From Vibrio splendidus 12E03 (GTDB taxonomy: Bacteria > Pseudomonadota > Gammaproteobacteria > Enterobacterales > Vibrionaceae), in contig NZ_AJZD02000002.1 of the NCBI RefSeq assembly GCF_000272105.2, positions 1 to 38,199 of the forward strand: DNA of 38,199 bases. The letters run 5' to 3'. Positions within the stretch are counted from its first letter, which is position 1. Every line of letters starts with the position of its first letter. The position numbers and the translations under genes were made by a program. Shown one piece after another: positions 7,942-15,438 of the stretch. The notes beneath the pieces are model-generated. The model made no database searches. It had not been told where the DNA came from and was given only the letters and a program-made list of their open reading frames with translations.

Positions 7942-8958
7942 TTAACTCAGCAAGCGACAAACAAGCGCACCCGGCTCCCTTAGCGCATCCACGTTATAGC
8001 TAAGGACACGTCCGGCAGACGGCGCGTGATAACGGCGACACTCATTACCAAAAGCGTCATATTGAATGGCCAACAGATCATCTTGTTCTACGCTTTGCAG
8101 AAGCTCTACCTGCGGCAATACGAAACCACCAATATCAGCGCGGATAGAAACCACATCATTTCCCTCTATCCAATCCATACTCGGCAGCTGCATTTTCTCA
8201 GGGTGATTTATTTCAACCTCGAACATTTCATAATAAGACAGCATGTTAAAAACACCGTCTACCGCTCGTTGAATCATGTCAGGCTGAGTAAATTTCCCCA
8301 TCCCAACTTCCACCGTGATGCTCGGAATTCCACTTCGATTCCAAACCGTTTCTAAGATACCTGGGTCGCCAGGGTCATTCAGAACACAATCGGGCTGCAT
8401 CAGCCTCGCCATCTCCAAACATTGTTCTATGCGGTAATCAGCAAACACATAAAGTGGATAAACTGCGCCACGAGTTTGAGTGTGGAGGTCAACGGCGAAG
8501 GTGGCATTATGCTTAAGCAAACGCTCCCACAAAGACGCAACAAAGCGCTCCGCTGCCAAGCCATTCGCGTCACCCGGAAAGAGTCGATTAAGATTAGCAG
8601 GGCAAGAACCCGGATCCGAAGAGATGAAATCACGGCTATGGTTCAGCAAGCCAGGCAGATTCACAGTAGGCACAATCGTTACCGTGCCTTTGAGCGTTTT
8701 ACCGACTAAGTCCCTGATAATTTGCTGTGCAACCAACACTCCGTTTAGCTCATCACCGTGAATACCGGCGGTGATCATCAACTTAGGACCTTCTTGACTG
8801 CCTTTGAAAACAGAAACCGGCATGTTCTTAGGTTGCCCTAGCCCATCACTGGTGACTTGAAACCAAAACTGGTGCTCTCCAACGGGTAGGTCTTCAACAT
8901 TCAAGGAGCCAATAACCTGCCTACCTTGTAAAACATCGCCTAAGTACTCTGTTTTCAT
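7942..8958 (-). CDS. Succinylglutamate desuccinylase/aspartoacylase-family zinc hydrolase
   Basis: A 338-aa cytoplasmic protein. Zinc-site motifs of the AstE/AspA (M14-like) family are present: AGIHGDE with His67 and Glu70, and DLHT with His159. The substrate-binding NLNRLFPGD (about 122-130) and the catalytic glutamate in SITVEVGMG (Glu217) follow. A C-terminal beta domain (about 240-338, with GGFVLPQVELLQSVEQDD) resembles the biotinyl-lipoyl-like cap of this family. Such enzymes remove acyl groups from N-acyl amino acids or act as amidohydrolases; the substrate cannot be read from the sequence. No ast operon genes lie nearby, so true AstE is unlikely. The ATG at 8958 is preceded by a GGAG-type site (complement of 8966-8969). 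Confidence 0.82.
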   Translation of the reverse strand: MKTEYLGDVLQGRQVIGSLNVEDLPVGEHQFWFQVTSDGLGQPKNMPVSVFKGSQEGPKLMITAGIHGDELNGVLVAQQIIRDLVGKTLKGTVTIVPTVNLPGLLNHSRDFISSDPGSCPANLNRLFPGDANGLAAERFVASLWERLLKHNATFAVDLHTQTRGAVYPLYVFADYRIEQCLEMARLMQPDCVLNDPGDPGILETVWNRSGIPSITVEVGMGKFTQPDMIQRAVDGVFNMLSYYEMFEVEINHPEKMQLPSMDWIEGNDVVSIRADIGGFVLPQVELLQSVEQDDLLAIQYDAFGNECRRYHAPSAGRVLSYNVDALREPGALVCRLLS

Positions 8959-9334
8959 CCAACGTCTCCATATTGTTGAGCAGAATCTATTCTCTTCTAA
9001 GTTTTTGCATCATAGAGGATATCCTAACCAGTACAAGCAGTTAATCAGATTGACAAGCCTTCATCGCTCCCAAAACTCTTCACCATCGACATCCGTGATT
9101 CCAAGGTAAAACTTGTCAATATAACCGTTGAAATACACGCAACTTGTATATTTATTCACCGAACACTCAGTTACTTGAAATAAAAATGCAATAAAATCAA
9201 CACTTAAAAAAGTTCCCCATTCACGAAAATGTAATTTTATGGAAATGAAAGCTTAATTTATCTGCTCTAAATTAGCTTCATATCGAAACGGAGAGCACAT
9301 TGCTCACGGATTTTAAAATACAAGGTAAGCGATT
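8959..9334. other. Long divergent intergenic region between hydrolase and porin
   Basis: 376 bases without a gene. The porin-proximal half is very AT-rich and should hold its promoter and leader. AAGG stands about ten bases before the porin ATG, and a small stem GAGC/GCTC occurs near 9293-9305. A 9-bp inverted repeat ATTGACAAG (9049-9057) / CTTGTCAAT (9112-9120) is separated by 54 bases. I could not fix a transcription start. Confidence 0.4.
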
Positions 9335-10327
9335 ATGAAAAAGGCAGTTCTAGCTTCTGCAGTGGTAGCGGCACTAGTTTCAGGTTCATCTCTAGCAGCA
9401 ACAGTTTACAGCTCTGATGGTACAGAACTTAAAATTGGCGGTCGTGCGGAATTCCGTGGTGATTTCATTGGTTCAGGTGGTGCTGAAGTTGAAGGTACAA
9501 TGGAAGATAAAACTCGTTTCCGTTTAAACCTTGGTGGTAAAACAGAACTTACAGATACTGTAACAGCATTCGGTTTCTACGAAGCAGAGCAAAGCACTGG
9601 TAACAGTGAGTTTAAAAACCGTTACATGTACGCTGGTGTTGATTTCGATGGCCAAGCACTTTCTGTCGGCCGCCAAGACATGGCTTCAGTAATCGTATCT
9701 GACTTTACGGATATCACTGAGTTCTCTGGTGTTCAACAAGTAATCGACGCAGCTTCTGACAAAGAAGATAGCGTATTTGCATACCGCGGTGGCTTTGACG
9801 CACTTCAATTAGAAGCAACTTATCAAGCAAATAGCGAAAAAGACTCAGACGGCTACGGCATCTCTGGTGTGTATTCATTACCATTCGGTCTTGACCTTGG
9901 TCTTGCATACTCTGGCGAAGATCTAGGTGCTGGTGCAGGTAGCGCAAACCAAATCCTTGCAGGTCTAGCATATTCTCTAGATAACCTTTACCTAGCAGCA
10001 ACCTACTCTACAGGTGATTCAGACGATAAAGCAGTTGGCGCAGATGTTGAGTCATTCACTGCAATGGAATTCGCAGCACAGTATAAATTCACTAAGCAGT
10101 TTTCTGCTGCTGTAGTGTACACATATCAAGAAGATGAAGCGGCAAACGGTTCTACAGCAGATTCTGTTGATGGCATCGAGCTAGCAGGCTACTACAAGCT
10201 TAACAGCAACTTCCGTACATACCTTGCATACTATATCAATGGCTTAGATGAAGTAAAAGACGCAACTACAGGCCTAACAACTCAAGGTGAAGACACACTT
10301 CGCCTAGGTGTACGTTACGACTTCTAA
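9335..10327 (+). CDS. Outer-membrane porin, OmpU/OmpC-like
   Basis: A 330-aa protein with a signal peptide (MKKAVLASAVVAALVSGSSL, cut near LAA-TVYSSDG). The remainder is amphipathic beta strands of the Gram-negative trimeric porin family: LKIGGRAEFRGDFIG, then RFRLNLGGKTELTDTVTAFG and ALSVGRQDMASVIVSDFTD near the constriction loop. The last residues are LRLGVRYDF, with the terminal Phe needed for outer-membrane assembly. Low cysteine and high Gly, Asp and Ala are typical of Vibrio porins. It allows diffusion of small hydrophilic solutes. The gene is monocistronic, with a long AT-rich leader and a good terminator. It resembles OmpU but is probably a chromosome 2 paralogue, so no symbol is given. 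Confidence 0.9.
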   Translation: MKKAVLASAVVAALVSGSSLAATVYSSDGTELKIGGRAEFRGDFIGSGGAEVEGTMEDKTRFRLNLGGKTELTDTVTAFGFYEAEQSTGNSEFKNRYMYAGVDFDGQALSVGRQDMASVIVSDFTDITEFSGVQQVIDAASDKEDSVFAYRGGFDALQLEATYQANSEKDSDGYGISGVYSLPFGLDLGLAYSGEDLGAGAGSANQILAGLAYSLDNLYLAATYSTGDSDDKAVGADVESFTAMEFAAQYKFTKQFSAAVVYTYQEDEAANGSTADSVDGIELAGYYKLNSNFRTYLAYYINGLDEVKDATTGLTTQGEDTLRLGVRYDF

Positions 10328-10352
10328 TCTAAATCTACTTTAGATTAATGCT

Positions 10353-10383
10353 AAAAAGGTTGGGCAATCGCTCAACCTTTTTT
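10353..10383 (+). terminator. Intrinsic terminator of the porin gene
   Basis: AAAAAGGTTGGGC pairs with GCTCAACCTTTTTT (one G-U pair) around the loop AATC, with a six-T tail, 26 bases after the stop. Confidence 0.9.
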
Positions 10384-10482
10384 CATATTCAAATATTCTG
10401 ACTAACTTCATCAATGCTTTTTCTGGTTAAGTGGTGCTAAATCCGTATCATAGGTGGACCACATCAAATAATTAGAAGCATC

Positions 10483-11373
10483 ATGTCACAACACCATCCG
10501 ATCCAAGGCGCTAGCTGGATGCTAACCGCAGGCCTAGCCTTTGCCGTTATTAACAGCCTAACTCAAATTGCTAGCATTCATTTCGGACTTACTTCTACCA
10601 CCGTCGCCGTCATTCAATACGCCATCGCGTTGTTCGCTATTCTTCCTTATCTGAAAACGCTGGGCATTCGCCGTGCGCTAAAAACCGATAACCTCAAATT
10701 GCACGTATTCCGTGTCTTCTTGTCTGTTATTGGTATTCAACTTTGGATATGGGCACTGGCTTACCCAGTACCAATTTGGCAAGGCATTGCCCTTCTCATG
10801 ACGTCGCCATTGTTTGCAACCATAGGCTCAGGGCTTTTCTTAAAAGAGAAAGTTGGGGCAGCTCGCTGGAGCGTGACCTTAGCCGGTTTCGTAGGTGCGA
10901 TGGTGATTCTAGAGCCATGGGCTGAAGACTTTAACTGGGCAACGCTATTACCAGTCGGTGCCGCATTCTTCTGGGCATGCTACTCACTGATGGTGAAAAA
11001 GCTCTCTTCGCAAGACAGCCCTTCAACCATGGTGGTGTACCTGCTGCTATTAATCACACCATTTAACATCCTGCTTGCCGCGCCAGATTGGCAGACGCCA
11101 AGCGGCGGTACAATTTGGGCTATCTTGATTGTTATCGGTGTTATGACGGCACTCGCTCAATGGGCGATAGTAAAAGCCTACTCGGTCGCTGATGCTTCGT
11201 TTGTGCAACCTTTTGACCACGCGAAATTACCGCTAAATGTTTTAGCAGGTTGGATTGTGTTTAGTTGGGTTCCACCAGGTCGTTTATGGCTAGGGGCTGC
11301 TATTATTATTGCGTCAGTTGCATTTATAACGCACTGGGAAACCAAAAAACCTTCAAAAGTGAAGAAAGTTTAA
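10483..11373 (+). CDS. EamA-family (DMT superfamily) membrane transporter
   Basis: A 296-aa integral membrane protein with about ten hydrophobic segments in two homologous EamA halves (about 10-140 and 150-287). Typical features are the first helix ASWMLTAGLAFAVINSL, the segment LLMTSPLFATIGSGLFLKEK and the repeat-two equivalent ending AGWIVFSW. Family members export amino acids, metabolites or drugs by proton exchange; the substrate is not evident. The glutaredoxin-type gene begins 68 bases downstream in the same direction with no terminator between, so the two may be co-transcribed. Confidence 0.87.
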   Translation: MSQHHPIQGASWMLTAGLAFAVINSLTQIASIHFGLTSTTVAVIQYAIALFAILPYLKTLGIRRALKTDNLKLHVFRVFLSVIGIQLWIWALAYPVPIWQGIALLMTSPLFATIGSGLFLKEKVGAARWSVTLAGFVGAMVILEPWAEDFNWATLLPVGAAFFWACYSLMVKKLSSQDSPSTMVVYLLLLITPFNILLAAPDWQTPSGGTIWAILIVIGVMTALAQWAIVKAYSVADASFVQPFDHAKLPLNVLAGWIVFSWVPPGRLWLGAAIIIASVAFITHWETKKPSKVKKV

Positions 11374-11441
11374 GGTTGGTGAAATAAATAGTTCGACTGT
11401 CCGTTCTATATGGATAAGAGAATTCAAAAGAGGCCGTAACC

Positions 11442-12059
11442 ATGAAGAAACCAGTCAAGATTACACTATACCGTTGGGCAGGCAGCTGGGGTCCATTTAA
11501 AGTTAATATCCCATGTGGGGAATGTACCCTTACCAAAGACATTCTGAAGGATACTTTTGAGAATGAGTTGGCCGATGTCGATGTCGAATTGGAAGTGAAA
11601 GATTGGTTGTCTCACTGGTGGGAGCCGCTAAAACTAGGCTCTTGGCATGCTCCAATCCTTGTTGTTGAAGGCAAAGTGGTAAGCCAAGGTGAAGCGCTGA
11701 ATCGCGGTGTGTTAGTCCAATCGGTGATCAAAGAGTGGACCAAACGAGACAGCTTAAAAGGCAATATCGTTTACGGTAAGGCGACTTGTCCATTCTGTGT
11801 TAAAGCAAAGAAAATGCTTGATGAAGCCGGAGTTGAATACCAATATCACGATGTCGTAAAAGACAGCGCCGCTTTGTATCGTATGATTCCAGAGGTAAAA
11901 GCACACATTGGTGAGAAAACACCGGTCACCGTCCCGCAGATCTGGCTCGATGGTAAATACATCGGTGGAGCCGACAACTTAGAAGTATGGATGAAAGAAA
12001 ATGGTTTAGATACCATTCCAAATAACGTTGTCGACCTGTCCAACCAATCGGCAGGCTAA
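11442..12059 (+). CDS. Two-domain thioredoxin-fold protein with C-terminal glutaredoxin
   Basis: A 205-aa soluble protein. The N-terminal half (about 1-100) looks like a thioredoxin-fold domain with a CGEC motif at 25-28 (VNIPCGECTLTKDI) and the strand APILVVEGKVVSQG. The C-terminal half (about 105-190) is a clear glutaredoxin: IVYGKATCPFCVKAKKML with CPFC at 116-119, TVPQIWLDG with the cis-proline, and YIGGADNLEVW with the glutathione-binding Gly-Gly. It probably reduces disulfides with glutathione in the cytoplasm. The N-terminal domain has its own CxxC pair and may be a second redox site or a metal site. A GAGG site precedes the ATG. A bidirectional terminator follows at 12158-12194. Confidence 0.85.
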   Translation: MKKPVKITLYRWAGSWGPFKVNIPCGECTLTKDILKDTFENELADVDVELEVKDWLSHWWEPLKLGSWHAPILVVEGKVVSQGEALNRGVLVQSVIKEWTKRDSLKGNIVYGKATCPFCVKAKKMLDEAGVEYQYHDVVKDSAALYRMIPEVKAHIGEKTPVTVPQIWLDGKYIGGADNLEVWMKENGLDTIPNNVVDLSNQSAG

Positions 12060-12157
12060 ACTCACACAGAGTTACAAATCCGATCGTGAATTAATCAGTG
12101 TTTTTTTGTGTCCATCCACAACAAAACGAGCGATGACCTTCATTAATCGCTAAAACG

Positions 12158-12194
12158 AAAAAGGCCTTAAACTTCATCGAGTTTAAGGCCTTTT
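12158..12194. terminator. Bidirectional intrinsic terminator
   Basis: Perfect 15-bp stem AAAAGGCCTTAAACT (12159-12173) / AGTTTAAGGCCTTTT (12180-12194), loop TCATCG. The plus strand ends in TTTT and the minus strand in TTTTT. It lies between the converging glutaredoxin gene and the 44-aa gene. Confidence 0.9.
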
Positions 12195-12216
12195 AAAATT
12201 CCGTTTTTGAAAATGC

Positions 12217-12351
12217 TTATTTAGCCATTTTCTTCATCATTCGCTTAAAGAACGATGGTTTCTTTGGCTTTGAAGTGCCGTACAATGCTTCGTGCATCAT
12301 GTTTTTTGCTGCCATTTGACCAAGGTATGCGTGGCCTAGTTCGTAATTCAT
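12217..12351 (-). CDS. Small basic protein (44 aa)
   Basis: A short gene that reads MNYELGHAYLGQMAAKNMMH, then EALYGTSKPKKPSFFKRMMK and KMAK. It is helical-looking, rich in methionine, with a basic tail of lysines and phenylalanines; there is no signal peptide or clear membrane span. Support for expression is good. GGAG lies six bases before the ATG, a well-spaced promoter lies about 38 bases upstream of the start (12389-12416), and a terminator follows 23 bases after the stop. I do not recognise the family. The basic amphipathic C-terminus could bind membrane or nucleic acid, but that is a guess. Confidence 0.72.
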   Translation of the reverse strand: MNYELGHAYLGQMAAKNMMHEALYGTSKPKKPSFFKRMMKKMAK

Positions 12352-12388
12352 GCTTATCTCCGCACTTAATCAACTTTCTTATGCGCGG

Positions 12389-12429
12389 ATTCTACACGTA
12401 AAACACCCAAAAACAAGATCTAAATCACA
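12389..12429 (-). promoter_or_regulatory. Candidate promoter with CRP-like site for the 44-aa gene
   Basis: On the minus strand TTGTTT (12416-12411) and TAGAAT (12394-12389) are 16 bases apart. TGTGA-N6-TCTTG (12429-12414) overlaps the -35 and is centred about 40 bases before the likely start, the class II position for CRP. The first half-site is perfect, the second only partly matches TCACA. Confidence 0.45.
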
Positions 12430-12586
12430 CTTTAATGCAATATAAGCAACCCCATTGCATAAAACCTATTTCTACATCTACGTAAACAAAAATTATATAT
12501 TAAATTCAATAATTTAGTCTAAGGTTTGGTTTATTCTTAATGCTCCATTCCTAATCGCAATCCAAGTCATCAGTTTAGACACTTAT

Positions 12587-12614
12587 AAAAAAAGCAGCTC
12601 AAGAGAGCTGCTTT
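12587..12614 (-). terminator. Intrinsic terminator after the 116-aa gene
   Basis: 10-bp stem AAAGCAGCTC (12591-12600) / GAGCTGCTTT (12605-12614), loop AAGA, with seven A on the plus strand (12587-12593) that read as a T-run leftward. Confidence 0.88.
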
Positions 12615-12636
12615 CTAAAATACTTTACTGAGAAAC

Positions 12637-12987
12637 CTAGCTACGCTTTGGCTGTCTGTAAGTTTTACCTGCAATTTGATATGTGTCTTTTTGCTTCAAT
12701 TCAAACATTGTTTCAAAGAACCAAGCTGCAAATTTGATTAAGTCATCGCCTTCATTCATGACATGTTCGATGTACTCTTGCTCTTCGCCTTGTTCATTTT
12801 CTTGAAGCGTCACGTGGTAAATACGCTTTTCGCCTTCCACTTCAGCAAGTGCAAATTGACCAGTCAGTGATGCAGCAGCCTCAGCGACTTCTGTATCCTC
12901 ATTGGATTTCAATAGCTCTAGCGCTTGAGGCAGGCCATCTAGTGCGCAGATAGCTTTTACCAGTACTTCAAATTCATTTTGCTGCAT
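12637..12987 (-). CDS. Hypothetical acidic protein (116 aa)
   Basis: A soluble, acidic protein that I do not recognise. An N-terminal helical part (about 1-48, FEVLVKAICALDGLPQALEL) leads into a strand-rich middle (RIYHVTLQENEQGEEQEYIE) and a helix (DDLIKFAAWFFETMFELKQ), ending with a basic TYRQPKRS. A strong terminator follows. AGGT precedes the ATG across a run of nine A that reaches into the start codon, an unusual spacer. The MFS pump gene lies upstream on the same strand with a 98-base gap and no terminator, so read-through from it is possible. Confidence 0.75.
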   Translation of the reverse strand: MQQNEFEVLVKAICALDGLPQALELLKSNEDTEVAEAAASLTGQFALAEVEGEKRIYHVTLQENEQGEEQEYIEHVMNEGDDLIKFAAWFFETMFELKQKDTYQIAGKTYRQPKRS

Positions 12988-13085
12988 TTTTTTTTACCTA
13001 TTCAATGGACCGAAGCATTGTAGAAAACCATCAGCACAAATACAACGTATTAACGATGGTGCGGGGACGATAGTGAACTAGGCAA

Positions 13086-14291
13086 TTAGCTATATTCTAC
13101 TCCAACAGTATCGTTCTTTTTGTTCACTTTGGTTGAGGACCAGAGCACCCCGCCCATAGCAGCACCAATAATGAGGTAAAACACGCCTAACTGTAAATGA
13201 GTCGTGACCCAACTCTCGACTAGATACCCCCCTAATAAACCCGCTAAACACATCTGGATTGATCCTGACAACGCGGAAACTGCACCTGCTTGTTTCTTAT
13301 GAGGCTCTAATAACATGCTGATTGATAGCGGGAACGAGATACCTTGTGCTATCGCCAACCAAGTAAACGCCCAAACTAAGTTAAAGATGGATAACTCATG
13401 AGTCAAAAGCCAAGTTCCCGATGCCAAGATAATCAAGATAGCTAGGCTCATCAGCTGAGGCGTGCTAAACCGACGATTGAGCAAGTTTAAAGCGACACTA
13501 CCTATAAGTAAGCCGGCCGAAGGAACAATCATCAAAGAGCCATATTCAGCGGCGGTCAGCCCTAATTGATCTTGCATTAAGAATGGAAACAACGATAGTG
13601 AAACCAAACTCGCCATGTAGCTCATCCAGTTATAACTGGCACTGGTCAACACTTGGCGATTGGTCAACAAACGCCCGTAGTTCTTCACCACTTGGCAGGC
13701 ATCAAAGCGGCTCTTTCCGTATGGCAAAGTTTCATGCAGAACAAAGTAACCCAGTGTGAATATCGCTAGTAGATACAATAAAACGAACAGGAACACCGCC
13801 TGCCAACCGAGGTGAAATGAAATCCAACCACCGAATACCGGCGCAATGATCGGCATGATCGACGCGGTGACCGAGATATAAGACAACGCTTTGGTAAGCT
13901 GTGAACCATCATAGCTGTCACGAAGCACACTTCGCCCAAGAACCGAGGCACTACCCGCCCCTAAACCTTGCAGTAAGCGACCAACTTCTAGCGCTGTCAT
14001 ATTGTCAGAAAACACAACACAAACGACAGTACCAATCAAATAAACACCCTGACCTAACAAGAAGATAGGTCTTCTTCCCACCGCATCGGACATCGGTCCG
14101 TAAAATAGCTGAGACAAGCCAAACCCCACCAGAAACAGCGTGACGAGCAGCTGCACATCTACTTGAGTAGCACTTAAGTCAGAAGCAATTAACGGCAATG
14201 CTGGCAAGTAGATGCTCACACCCACCTGCCCCGTAGCAATGATCATCATTGCTAAGAGTAACGGCGTTTTTTTAAAGGTCGATTGGCTCAA
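13086..14291 (-). CDS. Bcr/CflA-type MFS multidrug efflux transporter
   Basis: A 401-aa protein with twelve hydrophobic segments. The first helix region VGVSIYLPALPLIASDLSAT and the loop 2-3 motif YGPMSDAVGRRPIFLLG are diagnostic of the DHA1 drug-proton antiporters of the Bcr/CflA/EmrD group. Motif C-like glycines occur in SIMPIIAPVFGGWI. It probably exports drugs or toxic metabolites from the inner membrane. The LysR-type gene starts 108 bases away in the opposite direction, the usual arrangement of a regulator with its target pump. Confidence 0.87.
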   Translation of the reverse strand: MSQSTFKKTPLLLAMMIIATGQVGVSIYLPALPLIASDLSATQVDVQLLVTLFLVGFGLSQLFYGPMSDAVGRRPIFLLGQGVYLIGTVVCVVFSDNMTALEVGRLLQGLGAGSASVLGRSVLRDSYDGSQLTKALSYISVTASIMPIIAPVFGGWISFHLGWQAVFLFVLLYLLAIFTLGYFVLHETLPYGKSRFDACQVVKNYGRLLTNRQVLTSASYNWMSYMASLVSLSLFPFLMQDQLGLTAAEYGSLMIVPSAGLLIGSVALNLLNRRFSTPQLMSLAILIILASGTWLLTHELSIFNLVWAFTWLAIAQGISFPLSISMLLEPHKKQAGAVSALSGSIQMCLAGLLGGYLVESWVTTHLQLGVFYLIIGAAMGGVLWSSTKVNKKNDTVGVEYS

Positions 14292-14399
14292 AAAATTCCC
14301 TATTCGTTTGATATTTGTTCATTAGATGAGTTTACATTCAAAACCAATAATTGATAATTAGCTAAATTGGAATTTAATTAAGTCCCAACAGGAAATAAT

Positions 14400-15296
14400 A
14401 TGGATTGGATTCTTAACGTAAAAAGCTATGTCAGAGTAGTGGAAGAAGGCAGCTTCAATGGTGCAGCTAGAAAACTAAACACCACCAGCTCGGCGATCAG
14501 CAAACGAGTAAACTGGCTAGAGGAACGTATTGGCACTCAACTATTAAAGCGGACCACGCGCTCAATTAGCCAAACTGAAGCGGGCGCGCTGTTTTACCAA
14601 CGAGCTAAGGATCAGCTGGATAACTGGCAATCCATTATTGATGAGACTCGCTCGGTTAACCAGACCCCAGCAGGTTTGTTAAAGATAGGCGCAACAATTG
14701 CTGTTGGGTCTAAGTTTCTAGTGCAATACATGGACGACTTCTTAGAAAAATATCCCGATATTAAAGTGCAGCTAATCACTACTACTCCAGGGCAGCTACC
14801 GGAGCTGGGCTTAGATCTGGTGATCAGTCGAGAACTGGAACAACTCAACTCTTTAAGCTTCAAGAAAACACCGCTGTTTGAACACAAAGCCAGCTTCTAT
14901 GCAGCGCCAAGCTATTTGGCTAAACATGGTTACCCCACCAGCGAACAGGACTTAGAACAACACAACTCTTTGATTTGGGGAGAGCGGCCTACCCGAGAAG
15001 TCACACTCACCAAAGGGCAGCGCATCACCCTCAACGGTAACTTTGCTACCACCAATCCAGAGGCTTTGTTTCATGCTGCGAAGCGAGGAATGGGCATACT
15101 ATTAACCATCAAAGCGATGATCAAAGAGGATCTAAAACAAGGGACATTGGTTCCAGTATTGCCAAATATTACTGCCGACGAAGTGATGGTTTACGCGTAC
15201 TACCCTAAGCTTGATTACTCGCATACGCGAACAAAACTATTTTTGGACCATCTGAAAGAGAGATTAGACAAAGAGCGTAACACCCAAGCTCTGTGA
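14400..15296 (+). CDS. LysR-family transcriptional regulator
   Basis: A 298-aa protein. The N-terminal winged helix-turn-helix (about 1-60) has SYVRVVEEGSFNGAARKLN, then SSAISKRVNWLEERIGTQLL and RTTRSISQTEAG, the LysR signature. The co-inducer domain (about 90-290) has the usual two-lobe pattern. It belongs to the CrgA/DhcR-like group by overall look. AGGA seven bases before the ATG supports the start. It probably binds the 108-base divergent region and controls the MFS pump gene as well as itself; the inducer is unknown. Confidence 0.9.
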   Translation: MDWILNVKSYVRVVEEGSFNGAARKLNTTSSAISKRVNWLEERIGTQLLKRTTRSISQTEAGALFYQRAKDQLDNWQSIIDETRSVNQTPAGLLKIGATIAVGSKFLVQYMDDFLEKYPDIKVQLITTTPGQLPELGLDLVISRELEQLNSLSFKKTPLFEHKASFYAAPSYLAKHGYPTSEQDLEQHNSLIWGERPTREVTLTKGQRITLNGNFATTNPEALFHAAKRGMGILLTIKAMIKEDLKQGTLVPVLPNITADEVMVYAYYPKLDYSHTRTKLFLDHLKERLDKERNTQAL

Positions 15297-15438
15297 AATA
15301 AGTCACATTTTAATTTGAAAAGTTATACAACACGGCCGATAATAAACAAGACGCATATCCATTATACAAAGATACACATATAGATAAGCATACGCTTACA
15401 GTACACAAAGTGAATCTGGTTAACTAGGGATGGTGACT

